A stretch of DNA of 64,000 bases from Marisimplicoccus sp964437815 (GCA_964437815.1 CAYTIE010000003.1:1-64000), one strand, 5' to 3'; positions 32,823 to 42,704 are shown, counted from the first letter of the stretch. Notes: generated by a model not told the origin, from the sequence alone. Made by a program: numbers and translations.

Positions 32823-33761
32823 TTGGATTTTTTCGCAATTATTTCTGGAATTTTACTTCTCTCCCTTGGTGGTAATATGTTAACAAGGTATTCTGTAGAA
32901 ATATCCTATAGGCTGTCTATCCCTAAAATAATAATTGGGATGACAATAGTTTCTTTCGCAACATCTGCTCCTGAATTAATAGTTAGTTTAAATGCAACTA
33001 TAATGGGTTATTCTGATTTTGCTTTAGGTAATGTTTTAGGATCCAATATTGCTAATCTTGGTTTAGTCTTGGGTATAGTTGTTGTGATATATCCAATTAC
33101 AATAAAAAGAAGATTTTATTATACAGATTTTCCATTATTAATATTTAGTACTGCAGTATTTTATTTATTTATAGCAAGTAATTCTGAAATTTCAAGAATT
33201 GAAGGTATAATTATGTTAGGTTTAATATTTCTAATCTTATTCTATCTCTTTTATTATCAAAAACCTGATACATCTTCTCTTGATAAGGATTTAGACCTAG
33301 ATAAACAAAACATTTCAAAATCATTTTTTTTATTAATAATAAGCGCAGCGATTTTATGGCTAGGAGCTGAAACCTTGATAAAATCATCAATATCAGTAGC
33401 TAATAAGTTTAATGTATCTGAAAGAATTATCAGTATAACAATGGTTGCTATAGGGACTAGTATACCAGAGCTTGCAGCATCAGTTGCAGCATCATTAAAA
33501 AAACATAATGATTTGGCTATAGGGAACTTAATCGGATCAAACATATTCAATTTATTAGTCGTTATAGGAATAACATCTACTATAAATCCGATCACTGGAA
33601 TTGATTTTGATATAATAAGTAAGGATATGATATGGGTCGTAGCATTTTCATTTATACTATTACCATTAGCATATCTTCATAAAAGAAACAAGTTAAATAG
33701 AATGAAGGGAATTATACTACTTGCTATGTATATAGCATTTATAATCCCTTTAATTAGTTAG
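32823..33761 (+). CDS. Calcium/sodium antiporter (CaCA family, YrbG-like)
   Basis: The 312-residue membrane protein has ten predicted helices and the two inverted alpha repeats of Na+/Ca2+ exchangers: SFATSAPELIVSL with GNVLGSNIANLGLVLG, and AIGTSIPELAASVAASL with GNLIGSNIFNLLVVIG, including both conserved Glu. A cytosolic loop (about residues 145-160, DTSSLDKDLDLDKQ) separates the halves. The start is TTG at 32823, since Met19 would remove most of helix 1. A TAGCATTG box (7 of 8) is at 32790-32797. Confidence 0.93.
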   Translation: MDFFAIISGILLLSLGGNMLTRYSVEISYRLSIPKIIIGMTIVSFATSAPELIVSLNATIMGYSDFALGNVLGSNIANLGLVLGIVVVIYPITIKRRFYYTDFPLLIFSTAVFYLFIASNSEISRIEGIIMLGLIFLILFYLFYYQKPDTSSLDKDLDLDKQNISKSFFLLIISAAILWLGAETLIKSSISVANKFNVSERIISITMVAIGTSIPELAASVAASLKKHNDLAIGNLIGSNIFNLLVVIGITSTINPITGIDFDIISKDMIWVVAFSFILLPLAYLHKRNKLNRMKGIILLAMYIAFIIPLIS

Positions 33762-33767
33762 TAAGAG

Positions 33768-34772
33768 TTACTTAGCTCCCTTAACAGTTTTTACAATTAT
33801 AGCAGCAACTTTATATGGATCTGCGTTGGACGATGGACGTCTATCTTCTAGCCATCCTTTCCATCCACTTTCAACTGTCATGATCGGTATTCGGATTGAT
33901 GCACCCCTATCTGAAATACCATAACTGAACTCAGTAATTGATTGAGTTTCATGATCACCTGTTAATCTTTGATCATTATATGCTCCATAAACTTCAATAC
34001 ATTCTTTTATTACTGGTCTAAAAGCTTCACAAATTTTTTCATAAGTTTCTTTTGAACCGCAAGTTCTAAGAGTTGTATTTGAAAAATTTGCATGCATACC
34101 AGAACCATTCCAATCTGTTGCACCTAAAGGTTTAGGATGATATTCAATCGCAAGTCCATAATCTTCTGCAATTCTTTCAAGAAGATATCTCGCTACCCAC
34201 ATCTCATCTCCTGCCTGTTGAGCGCCTTTAGCAAATGTTTGAAATTCCCACTGGCCAGCCGCTACTTCAGCATTTGTTCCTTCAACATTAATACCTGCAT
34301 CTAAGCAAACATCAAGGTGTCTGTCCATTATTTCTCTTCCAAAAGTATTTGCTCCACCAACAGAACAATAGAATTGCCCTTGAGGAGTTTGATCTTTTGG
34401 AAACCCTAACGGAAGATTTGTTTCGGTATCCCATAGAAAATACTCTTGTTCAAAACCAAACCAAAAGTCATCATCACCATCATCAATTGTAGCTCTACCA
34501 TTTGACTCATGAGGGGTGCCATCGGCATTTAAAACTTCATTCATTAGAAGAAAACCATTTTTTCTTTCAGGGTCTTTATAAATGGCAACAGGTTTTAGAA
34601 GACAATCAGAAGATCCTCCTTCTGCCTGTCGTGTTGATGAACCATCAAATGCCCACATAGGACAACTCTCTAGTTTTCCATCAAAATTTTCAATAACTTT
34701 TGTTTTACTTCTTAGGCTAGCTGTTGGTTTGTATCCATCTAACCAAATGTATTCTAATTTAGACTTGCTCAT
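33768..34772 (-). CDS. Glutamine synthetase, eukaryote-type GSII
   Basis: The enzyme makes glutamine from glutamate, ammonia and ATP. The 334-residue protein is much shorter than GSI. It shows GSII landmarks: MWAFDGSSTRQAEGGSSD, FGFEQEYFL with metal-binding Glu, the NVEGTNAEVAAGQWEFQ segment, GSGMHANFS and RGASIRIP. GSII is frequent in Flavobacteriales. The long divergent region upstream holds no clear promoter for it. It converges with the exchanger gene, with 6 bases between them. Confidence 0.96.
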   Translation of the reverse strand: MSKSKLEYIWLDGYKPTASLRSKTKVIENFDGKLESCPMWAFDGSSTRQAEGGSSDCLLKPVAIYKDPERKNGFLLMNEVLNADGTPHESNGRATIDDGDDDFWFGFEQEYFLWDTETNLPLGFPKDQTPQGQFYCSVGGANTFGREIMDRHLDVCLDAGINVEGTNAEVAAGQWEFQTFAKGAQQAGDEMWVARYLLERIAEDYGLAIEYHPKPLGATDWNGSGMHANFSNTTLRTCGSKETYEKICEAFRPVIKECIEVYGAYNDQRLTGDHETQSITEFSYGISDRGASIRIPIMTVESGWKGWLEDRRPSSNADPYKVAAIIVKTVKGAK

Positions 34773-35034
34773 AACTTTTTTTTTAAATAATAGTAAAATA
34801 AATTTTTTGAAATTATTAACAAGGACCTTAATAAAATTTTATTTGATTTTTATGAATTTCTCAATATATCAAATAAAAATTTTCCAAAAAGATAAAATAA
34901 ATACAATTCTTTGTATGAATTATTAAATCAAAAAACTCTTCTAATAATTTCGATTTAAAATTATACCAAAAACATAAATTTATTTTTGTTGACTAAAGAT
35001 ATTTATTAAAAACTTATTAAGATTTATTTTTTGA
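34773..35034. other. AT-rich divergent intergenic region
   Basis: The region lies between the GSII and purM-like genes. I see no RNA gene, terminator or riboswitch, and no TAnnTTTG box facing GSII. Confidence 0.5.
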
Positions 35035-35042
35035 TAACTTTG
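35035..35042 (+). promoter_or_regulatory. Bacteroidota -7 box (TAACTTTG) for the purM-like operon
   Basis: This exact TAnnTTTG match ends 9 bases before the ATG at 35052, implying a leader of only a few bases. Confidence 0.55.
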
Positions 35043-35051
35043 CCACAAATA

Positions 35052-36218
35052 ATGAGCAATAGATACAAATTAAGAGGTGTTTCATCAGATAAAGAAGATG
35101 TTCATGAAGCAATAAAAAACCATGATAAAGGTTTATTCCCAAAAGCTTTTTGTAAAATATTACCCGATTATATTGGAAATAGTGATGAACACGCTCTGAT
35201 AATTCACTCAGATGGAGCAGGTACAAAATCTTCTTTAGCATACATATATTGGAAAGAAACAGGAGATAATTCTGTTTGGAAAGGTATTGCTCAAGATTCT
35301 ATTGTAATGAATGTTGATGATGTAGCATGTGTTGGAGCAATCGATAATATGGTTCTTTCTTCAACTATTGGAAGGAATAAGAATAAGATACCAGGAGATG
35401 TTATAAAATCAATTATTTCTGGAACCGATGAAGTTTTATCTGAATTTAGAAATAATGGTATAAACATATATAGTGGAGGAGGTGAGACTGCTGATGTAGG
35501 AGATTTAGTTAGGACCATTATTGTTGACTCTTCTATTACAGTTAGAATAAGAAAAGATCAAATAATTGATAATGCAAACATTAAGGAGGGGAATGTTATT
35601 GTGGGATTATCTTCTTTTGGTAAATCAAAATTTGAAAATAAACACAACTCTGGAATAGGAAGTAATGGTTTAACATCAGCAAGACACGATGTATTTGATA
35701 AATACCTAGCTGTAAAATATCCAGAATCATTTGATCCTGAAGTTCCAATTGATTTAGTTTATTCAGGTACAAAAAAAATTCTTGATAAAATTGATAATTC
35801 AGAATTAAATATTGGAAGTTTAGTTTTATCACCTACTAGAACATATACACCATTGTTGAAAATAATTTTTGAAAAAGTTGGGCGAGAAAATATAAATGGA
35901 ATAATTCATTGTACCGGTGGTGGGCAAACTAAAATTTTAAATTTTATTAATGACCTGCATATAATTAAGGATAACCTTTTTGATATTCCTCCAGTTTTTC
36001 AACTAATACAAAACGAATCTGATACTGATTCTAGAGAAATGTATAAAGTCTTTAATATGGGGCATAGAATGGAGATATATACTGACTCAACCACGGCTAA
36101 TAAAATAATTGAAATATCAAATTCATGTGGTATAGATGCACAGGTTATAGGTAGGGTCCAATCATATGAGACTAAAAAGCTTTCTATTAGCTCAGAATTG
36201 GGTAATTTTGAATATTAA
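35052..36218 (+). CDS. purM: Phosphoribosylformylglycinamidine cyclo-ligase (AIR synthase) family protein
   Basis: PurM closes the imidazole ring in purine synthesis. The 388-residue protein is the longer Bacteroidota form. It has HSDGAGTKSSLAY, the metal/phosphate region MNVDDVACVGAI, GGGETADVGD, VGLSSFGKSK, GSNGLTSARHDVF and the C-terminal ICHCTGGGQTK-like IIHCTGGGQTK. ATG at 35052 is preferred to the TTG at 35031 because a promoter box lies between them. It heads purM-prfA-pyrF-hydrolase, an order seen in other flavobacteria. Confidence 0.9.
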   Translation: MSNRYKLRGVSSDKEDVHEAIKNHDKGLFPKAFCKILPDYIGNSDEHALIIHSDGAGTKSSLAYIYWKETGDNSVWKGIAQDSIVMNVDDVACVGAIDNMVLSSTIGRNKNKIPGDVIKSIISGTDEVLSEFRNNGINIYSGGGETADVGDLVRTIIVDSSITVRIRKDQIIDNANIKEGNVIVGLSSFGKSKFENKHNSGIGSNGLTSARHDVFDKYLAVKYPESFDPEVPIDLVYSGTKKILDKIDNSELNIGSLVLSPTRTYTPLLKIIFEKVGRENINGIIHCTGGGQTKILNFINDLHIIKDNLFDIPPVFQLIQNESDTDSREMYKVFNMGHRMEIYTDSTTANKIIEISNSCGIDAQVIGRVQSYETKKLSISSELGNFEY

Positions 36219-36226
36219 TTATATAT

Positions 36227-37303
36227 ATGCTGATTGATAAATTAAACATAGTAGAGAAAAGATATAGCGAAATATATCAAATGATTAGTGATCCGAAGAT
36301 TATTGCTGATCAAAAGAAATATATAGAGTTAAATAAAGAGCTAAAAGATTTAAAAAAGCTTGTTGACAAAGGGAATGATTATAAATCAGCAATTGCCAGT
36401 AAAAAAGAAGCAGAAAACTATATAAGTGATTCTTCTGATAAGGACATGATTGATATGGCTAAAGAACAATTAGAAGAATCGAAACAAAATATATCAAAAC
36501 TAGAAGATGAAATTAAGATTCTATTGATTCCCAAAGATCCTGATGATTCAAAAAATGTGGTAATGGAAATTAGGGCAGGTACTGGTGGTGATGAGGCAAG
36601 TATATTCGCTGGTGATTTATATAGGATGTATACCAAATTTTGTCAAGAAATGAAATGGAAAACCAGTTTGGTTGACACTAGTGCCGGTACAGCTGGAGGT
36701 TTTAAGGAAATAATTTTTGAGATATCAGGCGAAGATGTTTATGGGATTTTAAAATATGAATCTGGTGTCCATAGAGTTCAAAGAGTTCCTCAAACAGAAA
36801 CACAAGGTAGAGTTCATACATCTGCAGCTACCGTAATGGTACTTCCAGAAGCTGAAGAGTTTGATATAGAAATTGATATGAATGAAGTTAGAGTTGATTA
36901 CTATTGTTCATCAGGTCCTGGAGGTCAATCTGTAAATACAACTTATTCAGCTGTTCGATTAACTCATGAACCAACTGGAGTAGTAACTCAATGTCAAGAT
37001 CAAAAATCTCAACATAAAAATAAGGAGAAAGCGCTTAAGGTGTTAAGGTCTAGATTGTATGAACTAGAGTTGTCTAAAAAAATGGAATCTGATTCTAAAA
37101 AGAGAAATGCACTAGTCAAGTCTGGTGATAGGTCTGCTAAAATCAGAACTTACAATTATCCTCAAGGGAGAGTTACAGATCATAGAATAGGATTAACACT
37201 TTATGATCTTCCAAAAATTCTTGATGGAGATGTCTCAAAATTAATTGATGAGATTAAGCTTTATATAAACGCTGAGAAATTAAAAGAAGCAGGAGAAGTA
37301 TAA
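36227..37303 (+). CDS. prfA: Peptide chain release factor 1
   Basis: RF1 terminates translation at UAA and UAG. The 358-residue protein has the RF-family RAGTGGDEASIFAGDLYRMY, the stop-codon tripeptide in RVPQTETQGRVHTSAATV (the PxT of RF1, rather than the SPF of RF2) and the catalytic GGQ in SGPGGQSVNTTYSAVRLTH. Its stop overlaps the pyrF start by 1 base. Confidence 0.97.
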   Translation: MLIDKLNIVEKRYSEIYQMISDPKIIADQKKYIELNKELKDLKKLVDKGNDYKSAIASKKEAENYISDSSDKDMIDMAKEQLEESKQNISKLEDEIKILLIPKDPDDSKNVVMEIRAGTGGDEASIFAGDLYRMYTKFCQEMKWKTSLVDTSAGTAGGFKEIIFEISGEDVYGILKYESGVHRVQRVPQTETQGRVHTSAATVMVLPEAEEFDIEIDMNEVRVDYYCSSGPGGQSVNTTYSAVRLTHEPTGVVTQCQDQKSQHKNKEKALKVLRSRLYELELSKKMESDSKKRNALVKSGDRSAKIRTYNYPQGRVTDHRIGLTLYDLPKILDGDVSKLIDEIKLYINAEKLKEAGEV

Positions 37304-38136
37304 TGAGTATCATTAAATTAGAAAATCAAATTAAAGAGAAAAAATCATTTCTTTGTATAGGACTTGATATAGACCTAAATAAGATACCAGCCCATTTAAA
37401 TGAAAAAGAAGACCCTATCTTTTCTTTTGCAAAAGATATAATTGATTCAACAAATAAATTTGCTGTAGCTTATAAACCTAATATTGCTTTCTTTGAGGCT
37501 TATGGATTGTCAGGATGGAAGTCATTAGAAAAAATTATTAGTTATTTAAACTCAAATTATCCTGAAATATTTACCATTGCTGATGCTAAAAGAGGTGATA
37601 TTGGTAATACCTCAAATATGTATGCTAAAGCATTTTTTGAAAATCTAGAATTTGATTCTGTTACAATATCACCATATATGGGAAAAGATTCAGTTGAACC
37701 ATTTCTTTCATTTGAAAATAAATATGTTTTTTTATTAGCACTAACTTCAAATTTAGGTTCTGAAGATTTTCAGTTAAAAGAAATATCTAATACTTCAAAC
37801 AAATTATATGAAGATGTCATATTAACATCAAAAAATTGGAAAAATTCTGAAAATATAATGTATGTAGTAGGAGCTAAGAATGTTAAAGAAATAAATAGGA
37901 TAAGGAAATTGGTCCCAAACTCTTATTTATTAATTCCTGGCGTTGGAGTGCAAGGAGGAAGTTTAAAAGATATTTGTGAAAATGGTTTAGATAGTGGTTT
38001 AAAATTGTTAGTTAACTCATCTAGATCAATCATTTATTCATCAAATGATCAGGATTATGCTGAAAAGGCAATGATAGCAGCTTCAGAACTTCAAGAAGAA
38101 ATGAAAAAACATATGATTGATAAAGGTTTGATTTAA
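37303..38136 (+). CDS. pyrF: Orotidine 5'-phosphate decarboxylase
   Basis: PyrF makes UMP from OMP, the last step of de novo pyrimidine synthesis. The 277-residue protein is the long type. It has CIGLDIDLNKIP, AYKPNIAFFEAYG, the catalytic DAKRGDIGNTS near residue 98, SPYMGKDSVEPF and PGVGVQGG with the phosphate loop. It overlaps prfA by 1 base and the hydrolase gene by 1 base. Confidence 0.97.
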   Translation: MSIIKLENQIKEKKSFLCIGLDIDLNKIPAHLNEKEDPIFSFAKDIIDSTNKFAVAYKPNIAFFEAYGLSGWKSLEKIISYLNSNYPEIFTIADAKRGDIGNTSNMYAKAFFENLEFDSVTISPYMGKDSVEPFLSFENKYVFLLALTSNLGSEDFQLKEISNTSNKLYEDVILTSKNWKNSENIMYVVGAKNVKEINRIRKLVPNSYLLIPGVGVQGGSLKDICENGLDSGLKLLVNSSRSIIYSSNDQDYAEKAMIAASELQEEMKKHMIDKGLI

Positions 38137-38921
38137 TGATACATTATACTAAACATCTTTCTAATAACTCTAAAAATAAGGAGTGGATAACTTTTGTTCA
38201 TGGTGCTGGCGGAAGTTCAACAATTTGGTTTAAACAAATAAAATATTTTTCAAAAAATTATAATCTTCTTTTGTTAGATTTAAGGGGACATGGAAAATCA
38301 AAAGCAATTCCTCTAAATCCATTCAACAAAAAATATACTTTTAATTCAATAACATTTGATATTCTAGAAGTACTGGATAAAGAGAAAATTAAAAAATCTC
38401 ATTTTGTAGGTATATCACTTGGAACAATATTAATTAGAAACTTTGCTGAAAAGTATCCAAAACGTGTAAAATCTTTAATTATGGGTGGAGCTATTCTAAA
38501 ACTTAATTTAAGATCTAAAATACTTATGTTTTTAGGTAATTCAACAAAATCCATTCTTCCTTATATGTGGATTTATAAACTATTAGCCTATATAGTAATG
38601 CCAAATAAAAATCATAAAGAATCAAGAGTTATATTTATTAATGAGGCAAAAAAGTTATATCAAAAAGAATTTAAAAAATGGTTTCAGCTTACCGCTGAAC
38701 TAGTCCCATTATTAAAAATTTTTAGGCAGGTACAAATAAAAATTCCAACAATATATATTATGGGAGAGCAAGATTATATGTTTCTTCCCTCTGTTACAAA
38801 GGTTGCAAGTATGCATAAATCTTCAGAACTAAAGATTATTAATAATTGTGGTCATGTAGTAAATATTGAAAGACCAGAAGTTTTTAATAATAGTATGCTA
38901 GAATTTCTTAAAAAAACTTAG
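38136..38921 (+). CDS. Alpha/beta hydrolase
   Basis: The 261-residue cytoplasmic protein has the oxyanion motif FVHGAGGSSTIW, LLDLRGHGKS, the nucleophile elbow GISLGTILI, the acid in GEQDYMF and the base in NCGHVVNIERPE. The catalytic triad is therefore intact. The esterase, lyase or thioesterase specificity cannot be decided. It is last in the purM operon and ends 3 bases from the convergent amidohydrolase. Confidence 0.9.
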   Translation: MIHYTKHLSNNSKNKEWITFVHGAGGSSTIWFKQIKYFSKNYNLLLLDLRGHGKSKAIPLNPFNKKYTFNSITFDILEVLDKEKIKKSHFVGISLGTILIRNFAEKYPKRVKSLIMGGAILKLNLRSKILMFLGNSTKSILPYMWIYKLLAYIVMPNKNHKESRVIFINEAKKLYQKEFKKWFQLTAELVPLLKIFRQVQIKIPTIYIMGEQDYMFLPSVTKVASMHKSSELKIINNCGHVVNIERPEVFNNSMLEFLKKT

Positions 38922-38924
38922 CGG

Positions 38925-40529
38925 TTAGTTATCGGGTGTTTTTTTCTCTAGATCTTTTGTCCACTCCTTCTTTTCTCCAGGTTGATAAATTTCATAATTA
39001 AGCTCATCTTTTTTATCTCTCACCATTTTTTTAACATCCTTAAGTAATAGTCTTGAATCATAGACTATTCCATCTTTAATAGTATACTTCACTCCTCCAA
39101 CTCTAATAACGTTGTTATCTTTATCTAGTTTAATTGCTCCTGTCCCATAAAGAACTTTAAGATTTTCAAGTGGGTTTTCTTCTATTAATACAAAGTCGGC
39201 TTTTTTCCCAATTTCAATTGAACCAATTTCATTATCCATTCCAAGAGCTTCTGCTCCGTTAAGAGTAGCTGCTCTAATAACTTCTAGAGGATGAAATCCA
39301 GCTTCTCTTAATAACTCAAGCTCTCTTATGTAAGCAAATCCATATAATTGAAATATAAACCCTGAATCTGATCCAGCTGTAACTCTTCCACCTCGGTTTT
39401 TGTATTCATTAATAAATTCCATCCACAATTGGAAGTTCTTCTTCCAAGCAACTTCTTGTTCAGTTCCCCAATAATGCCAGTATGATCCATGAGATATTCT
39501 ACTAGGTTGATAGAATTCCCATAAACTAGGTAAGGTATATTCTTCATGCCACTCTGCTCTTCTTGCTCGCTGAAGATCTCTACTTGCTTCATAAATATTG
39601 AAAGTGGGGTCCAAAGTAAAGTTAAGATCTAATAGCTCATTCATTACATTATTCCAGTGATTTGAATATGGTTTAGCAGCTTGAATCCATAATCTTCCAG
39701 CTTCTTCAAATCTATGTTGTTCATTTGAATAGTTGTAGTAATGGGGATAGTTTTGGACTGTTTTATTATCAAATAGAGCTTCTGGGAGTCCATACCAATG
39801 TTCCATTGAAGTCAAACCAGCTCTTGCAGAATTAAGTACATTCCATCTTGCAACACTAAGTTGTGCATGATGCATGGCAGATCCTAATCCTAATTTATTA
39901 TTTTCATCTAGTGCAGCTTTCATTATTTCAGGTTCAGCTCCAATAAATTTTATTCCATCAGCTCCTTTTTTTGAATTATATCTAACCCATTCTCGCGCTT
40001 GATTCGGTGTGCTAATTTCATTTTTAAAACCTGATCCAAAACTAGTGTATATTACTAACCTTGGGGCAATAATTTCATTTTTTGAACTTTTGTTTTTTAA
40101 GTCAACACTAAATTCTATCCCTCTCCCTCCAGGTTCTCTAACAGTGGTAACACCATGTGCAAGCCAAAGTTTAAAAACATAATCAGGGTCTGCTCCTTGT
40201 GCTCCTCCTCCTATATGACCATGCATATCAATAAACCCTGGAAGAATGTACATTCCTGTAGCATCAATTTCTCTTCCATTAGACTTTAGTTTAGGTCTCC
40301 TTCTTTCATTTATTTCAACACCTGGATATCCAACACTTCTTATTGAAACAATTTTATCATCTTCCACTACAATATCTACAGGTCCTCTTGGTGGGCTTCC
40401 ATTACCATTAATTAAAGTAACACCTCTTATGATTAATTGGTCAAAAGGTCCTTCCGACATATTTTTTTCTTGACCCCATGAAAAGCTTGAAATAAGAATT
40501 GATATAGTTAAAAGAATAATTTTTTTCAT
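38925..40529 (-). CDS. Secreted amidohydrolase family protein
   Basis: The 534-residue protein has a signal peptide (to about residue 19, FSWGQ). The amidohydrolase barrel shows PGFIDMHGHIGGG with two metal-binding His, TTVREPGG, IKFIGAEPE with a Lys candidate for the carbamylated bridge, MHHAQLS with His, MEHWYG with His, and AGSDSGF with Asp. The C-terminal composite strand domain ends with ADFVLIEENPL. The family includes imidazolonepropionase- and dipeptidase-like enzymes. It follows crcB by 6 bases. Confidence 0.92.
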   Translation of the reverse strand: MKKIILLTISILISSFSWGQEKNMSEGPFDQLIIRGVTLINGNGSPPRGPVDIVVEDDKIVSIRSVGYPGVEINERRRPKLKSNGREIDATGMYILPGFIDMHGHIGGGAQGADPDYVFKLWLAHGVTTVREPGGRGIEFSVDLKNKSSKNEIIAPRLVIYTSFGSGFKNEISTPNQAREWVRYNSKKGADGIKFIGAEPEIMKAALDENNKLGLGSAMHHAQLSVARWNVLNSARAGLTSMEHWYGLPEALFDNKTVQNYPHYYNYSNEQHRFEEAGRLWIQAAKPYSNHWNNVMNELLDLNFTLDPTFNIYEASRDLQRARRAEWHEEYTLPSLWEFYQPSRISHGSYWHYWGTEQEVAWKKNFQLWMEFINEYKNRGGRVTAGSDSGFIFQLYGFAYIRELELLREAGFHPLEVIRAATLNGAEALGMDNEIGSIEIGKKADFVLIEENPLENLKVLYGTGAIKLDKDNNVIRVGGVKYTIKDGIVYDSRLLLKDVKKMVRDKKDELNYEIYQPGEKKEWTKDLEKKTPDN

Positions 40530-40535
40530 ATTTAT

Positions 40536-40907
40536 TTAATTTAAAATTTTTTGTATAATATAAAACCCAACATATACCATAATTATACAACCAGCAACAC
40601 TTAAAGTTATATATAATATTGAATTAAAAAAATCGTTTGATTTAATCATATTATAATTATCTAATGCAAAAGCAGAGAATGTTGTTAATCCTCCACAAAA
40701 ACCAACTACAAGTAAAGGATAGATATCAGACTTAAAATGATTATGAGTTAGAAGATATCCTGCTAGAATTCCAATTAATAGGCATCCAATAAGATTAACT
40801 GAAATTGTAGAATATGGAAATGTATCTGATGGTATAAGTTTATTTATTAACCATCTAAATGATGATCCCAATCCTCCACCTAAAAAAATAAGTAAAATCT
40901 CTTTCAC
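40536..40907 (-). CDS. crcB: Fluoride channel CrcB/Fluc
   Basis: The 123-residue, four-helix membrane protein shows GGGLGSSFRWLINK at the start, VNLIGCLLIGIL in helix 2 and the Fluc signature GFCGGLTTFSAFALD. It exports fluoride as a dual-topology dimer. No fluoride riboswitch was recognised upstream. It lies between a small membrane protein and the amidohydrolase gene. Confidence 0.95.
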   Translation of the reverse strand: MKEILLIFLGGGLGSSFRWLINKLIPSDTFPYSTISVNLIGCLLIGILAGYLLTHNHFKSDIYPLLVVGFCGGLTTFSAFALDNYNMIKSNDFFNSILYITLSVAGCIIMVYVGFYIIQKILN

Positions 40908-40909
40908 TA

Positions 40910-41095
40910 TTATCTGAATAAATTACTATAAATGGCAATTGTTGCAATAAACAATAAAAATATTAATAGAATAATATAAGCCTTTTTATAATATAATCTA
41001 TGGATTTGTTTGTCTTTAAAATAGGCGTAGGTAATTACACCTGAGAAGACAATAATAAATATAATTGCTAAAATTAGTTGCCCTTTACTAAACAT
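40910..41095 (-). CDS. Small two-helix membrane protein upstream of crcB
   Basis: The 61-residue protein has two predicted membrane helices (about 6-24 and 40-56) joined by a basic loop (YFKDKQIHRLYYKK). Similar small proteins accompany crcB in flavobacteria, to my knowledge; function unknown. It heads the crcB operon, 2 bases from crcB. Confidence 0.75.
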   Translation of the reverse strand: MFSKGQLILAIIFIIVFSGVITYAYFKDKQIHRLYYKKAYIILLIFLLFIATIAIYSNLFR

Positions 41096-41142
41096 TGATT
41101 ATTTTTAAAAATCAAACTTTTCTAATAATAAAATTAATAATT

Positions 41143-41532
41143 ATGATTACTAATGCCATCGAACAAGTAAAAGAATTTGCAGATACTTTTAATATAGAAT
41201 ACTCTGATGATATGAATGCTAATATTGATCAATCTATTATTGATTTAAGGTTTAGATTAATGCAAGAAGAAAATATGGAATATTTAGAGGCAGCAAAAAA
41301 TAAAGATATAGTTGAAATTGCAGATGCATTAGGAGATATTTTATATATTCTTTGTGGAACTATATTAGCTCATGGCTTACAACATAAAATAGTTGAAGTC
41401 TTTAATGAAATTCAAAGAAGTAATATGAGTAAACTCGATGTTAATGGAAAGCCAGTATTCAGGGAAGATGGGAAAATACTAAAGGGGCCTAATTATTTTC
41501 AGCCTAAAATTAAAGAAATCTTAGACAAGTAA
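41143..41532 (+). CDS. MazG-like nucleotide pyrophosphohydrolase
   Basis: The 129-residue all-helical protein has the MazG metal-binding pattern: QEENMEYLEA (EExxE) and EIADALGDILYI (ExxD), as in phosphoribosyl-ATP pyrophosphohydrolase-like proteins. The C-terminal SNMSKLDVNGKPVFREDGKILKG is typical of the stand-alone type. It probably cleaves an NTP to NMP and pyrophosphate; the substrate is unknown. ATG at 41143 is chosen; an upstream TTG would add unconserved hydrophobic residues. Confidence 0.88.
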   Translation: MITNAIEQVKEFADTFNIEYSDDMNANIDQSIIDLRFRLMQEENMEYLEAAKNKDIVEIADALGDILYILCGTILAHGLQHKIVEVFNEIQRSNMSKLDVNGKPVFREDGKILKGPNYFQPKIKEILDK

Positions 41533-41534
41533 AA

Positions 41535-42578
41535 TCAAATTACTTGATATCTCCAGTTAAATTTATCCTCACATAGATTATTTTGGATATCTGTAATTTT
41601 CTTTTTTATTATTAAGCCATAGGGATTATCGATGTTTTTTAAAACGTATTTGTTTTCTTTGTATCCAAAGCTACTAATATCAGCTATAATAGCAGCTGTT
41701 CCAGCGCCAAAAACTTCATTTAGATTTCCATTTTCATATTCTTGAATTATTTCAGAAACTTCTATATCTCTTTCTTCAACATCTATTCCACTGTCTTTAG
41801 CTATTGTAATTACACTTTTTCTAGTAACTCCATCTAAAATTGTATCACTATGCTTAGGGGTAATTAATTTGTTACTAATTCTAAAAAAAATATTCATAGT
41901 TCCAGCTTCTTCTATCAATTTGTGATTTACAGAATCAGTCCAAACTATTTGATCAAAACCTTTTTCAAGAGCTAATTTTGTTGGGAAAAATGAACCAGCA
42001 TAATTACCTGCAGCTTTGGCATATCCAACCCCACCTTTTGCGGCTCGTATATATGTATCTTCAATTAGAACACTTAATGAATCAAAATAATATGCACTTG
42101 CAGGAGAACAAAGAATAAAGAAATTGTATTCTTTTGATGGACTAGCAACAATTGTTGGTTCGGTTGCAAAAACAACTGGTCTAATATACATTGTGGTGTC
42201 TCCCTGACCAATCCATTCTTTATCAATAGTTAAAAGTTCCTTTATACCAGTAAAAAATAGATTTCTATCAATTTCCGGCATACACATTCTTTTACATGAC
42301 TTATTTAATCTATTGTAGTTTTCTTCAGGTCTAAAAAGCCACACATTGTTATCCTTATCTTTATAAGCCTTCATTCCTTCAAATACAGCTTGACCATAAT
42401 GGAAAATACTTGAAGCTGGAGAAATAGAAAAATCACCATATGGAATAATCTTTGGAGAATTCCATTTTCCATCTTTAAACTCACATAAGAACATATGATC
42501 TGTAAAAGTTTTTCCAAAAGCTAGTTTTTTAAAGTCTACATCATTTATTTTTGTCTTATTAGATTTTATAATCTCCAT
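41535..42578 (-). CDS. ilvE: Branched-chain amino acid aminotransferase
   Basis: The PLP enzyme interconverts Val, Leu and Ile with their keto acids. The 347-residue protein is the long class IV aminotransferase: SPASSIFHYGQAVFEGMKAY near residue 57, YAKAAGNYAGSFFPTKLA with the PLP Lys, QIVWTD, IEEAGTMNIFF, LDGVTRKSVI and EVFGAGTAAII. It is divergent from the epimerase gene across an assembly gap. A TATCTTTC box (7 of 8) at 42592-42599 faces it. Confidence 0.96.
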   Translation of the reverse strand: MEIIKSNKTKINDVDFKKLAFGKTFTDHMFLCEFKDGKWNSPKIIPYGDFSISPASSIFHYGQAVFEGMKAYKDKDNNVWLFRPEENYNRLNKSCKRMCMPEIDRNLFFTGIKELLTIDKEWIGQGDTTMYIRPVVFATEPTIVASPSKEYNFFILCSPASAYYFDSLSVLIEDTYIRAAKGGVGYAKAAGNYAGSFFPTKLALEKGFDQIVWTDSVNHKLIEEAGTMNIFFRISNKLITPKHSDTILDGVTRKSVITIAKDSGIDVEERDIEVSEIIQEYENGNLNEVFGAGTAAIIADISSFGYKENKYVLKNIDNPYGLIIKKKITDIQNNLCEDKFNWRYQVI

Positions 42579-42604
42579 TAATTTTTTTTTGGAAAGATAA
42601 TTAA

Positions 42605-42704
42605 NNNNNNNNNNNNNNNNNNNNNNNNNNNNNNNNNNNNNNNNNNNNNNNNNNNNNNNNNNNNNNNNNNNNNNNNNNNNNNNNNNNNNNNNNNNNNNNN
42701 NNNN
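42605..42704. other. Assembly gap (100 N) between ilvE and the epimerase gene
   Basis: The 100-N gap is flanked by the same 15 bases (TGGAAAGATAATTAA at 42590-42604 and 42705-42719), so the contig ends overlap and little or no sequence may be missing. Confidence 0.99.

Noticed and set aside
40536..41142. Possible fluoride riboswitch upstream of the crcB operon
   Set aside because: No conserved pseudoknot sequence was recognised; the space upstream of the operon start is largely occupied by the divergent MazG-like gene.
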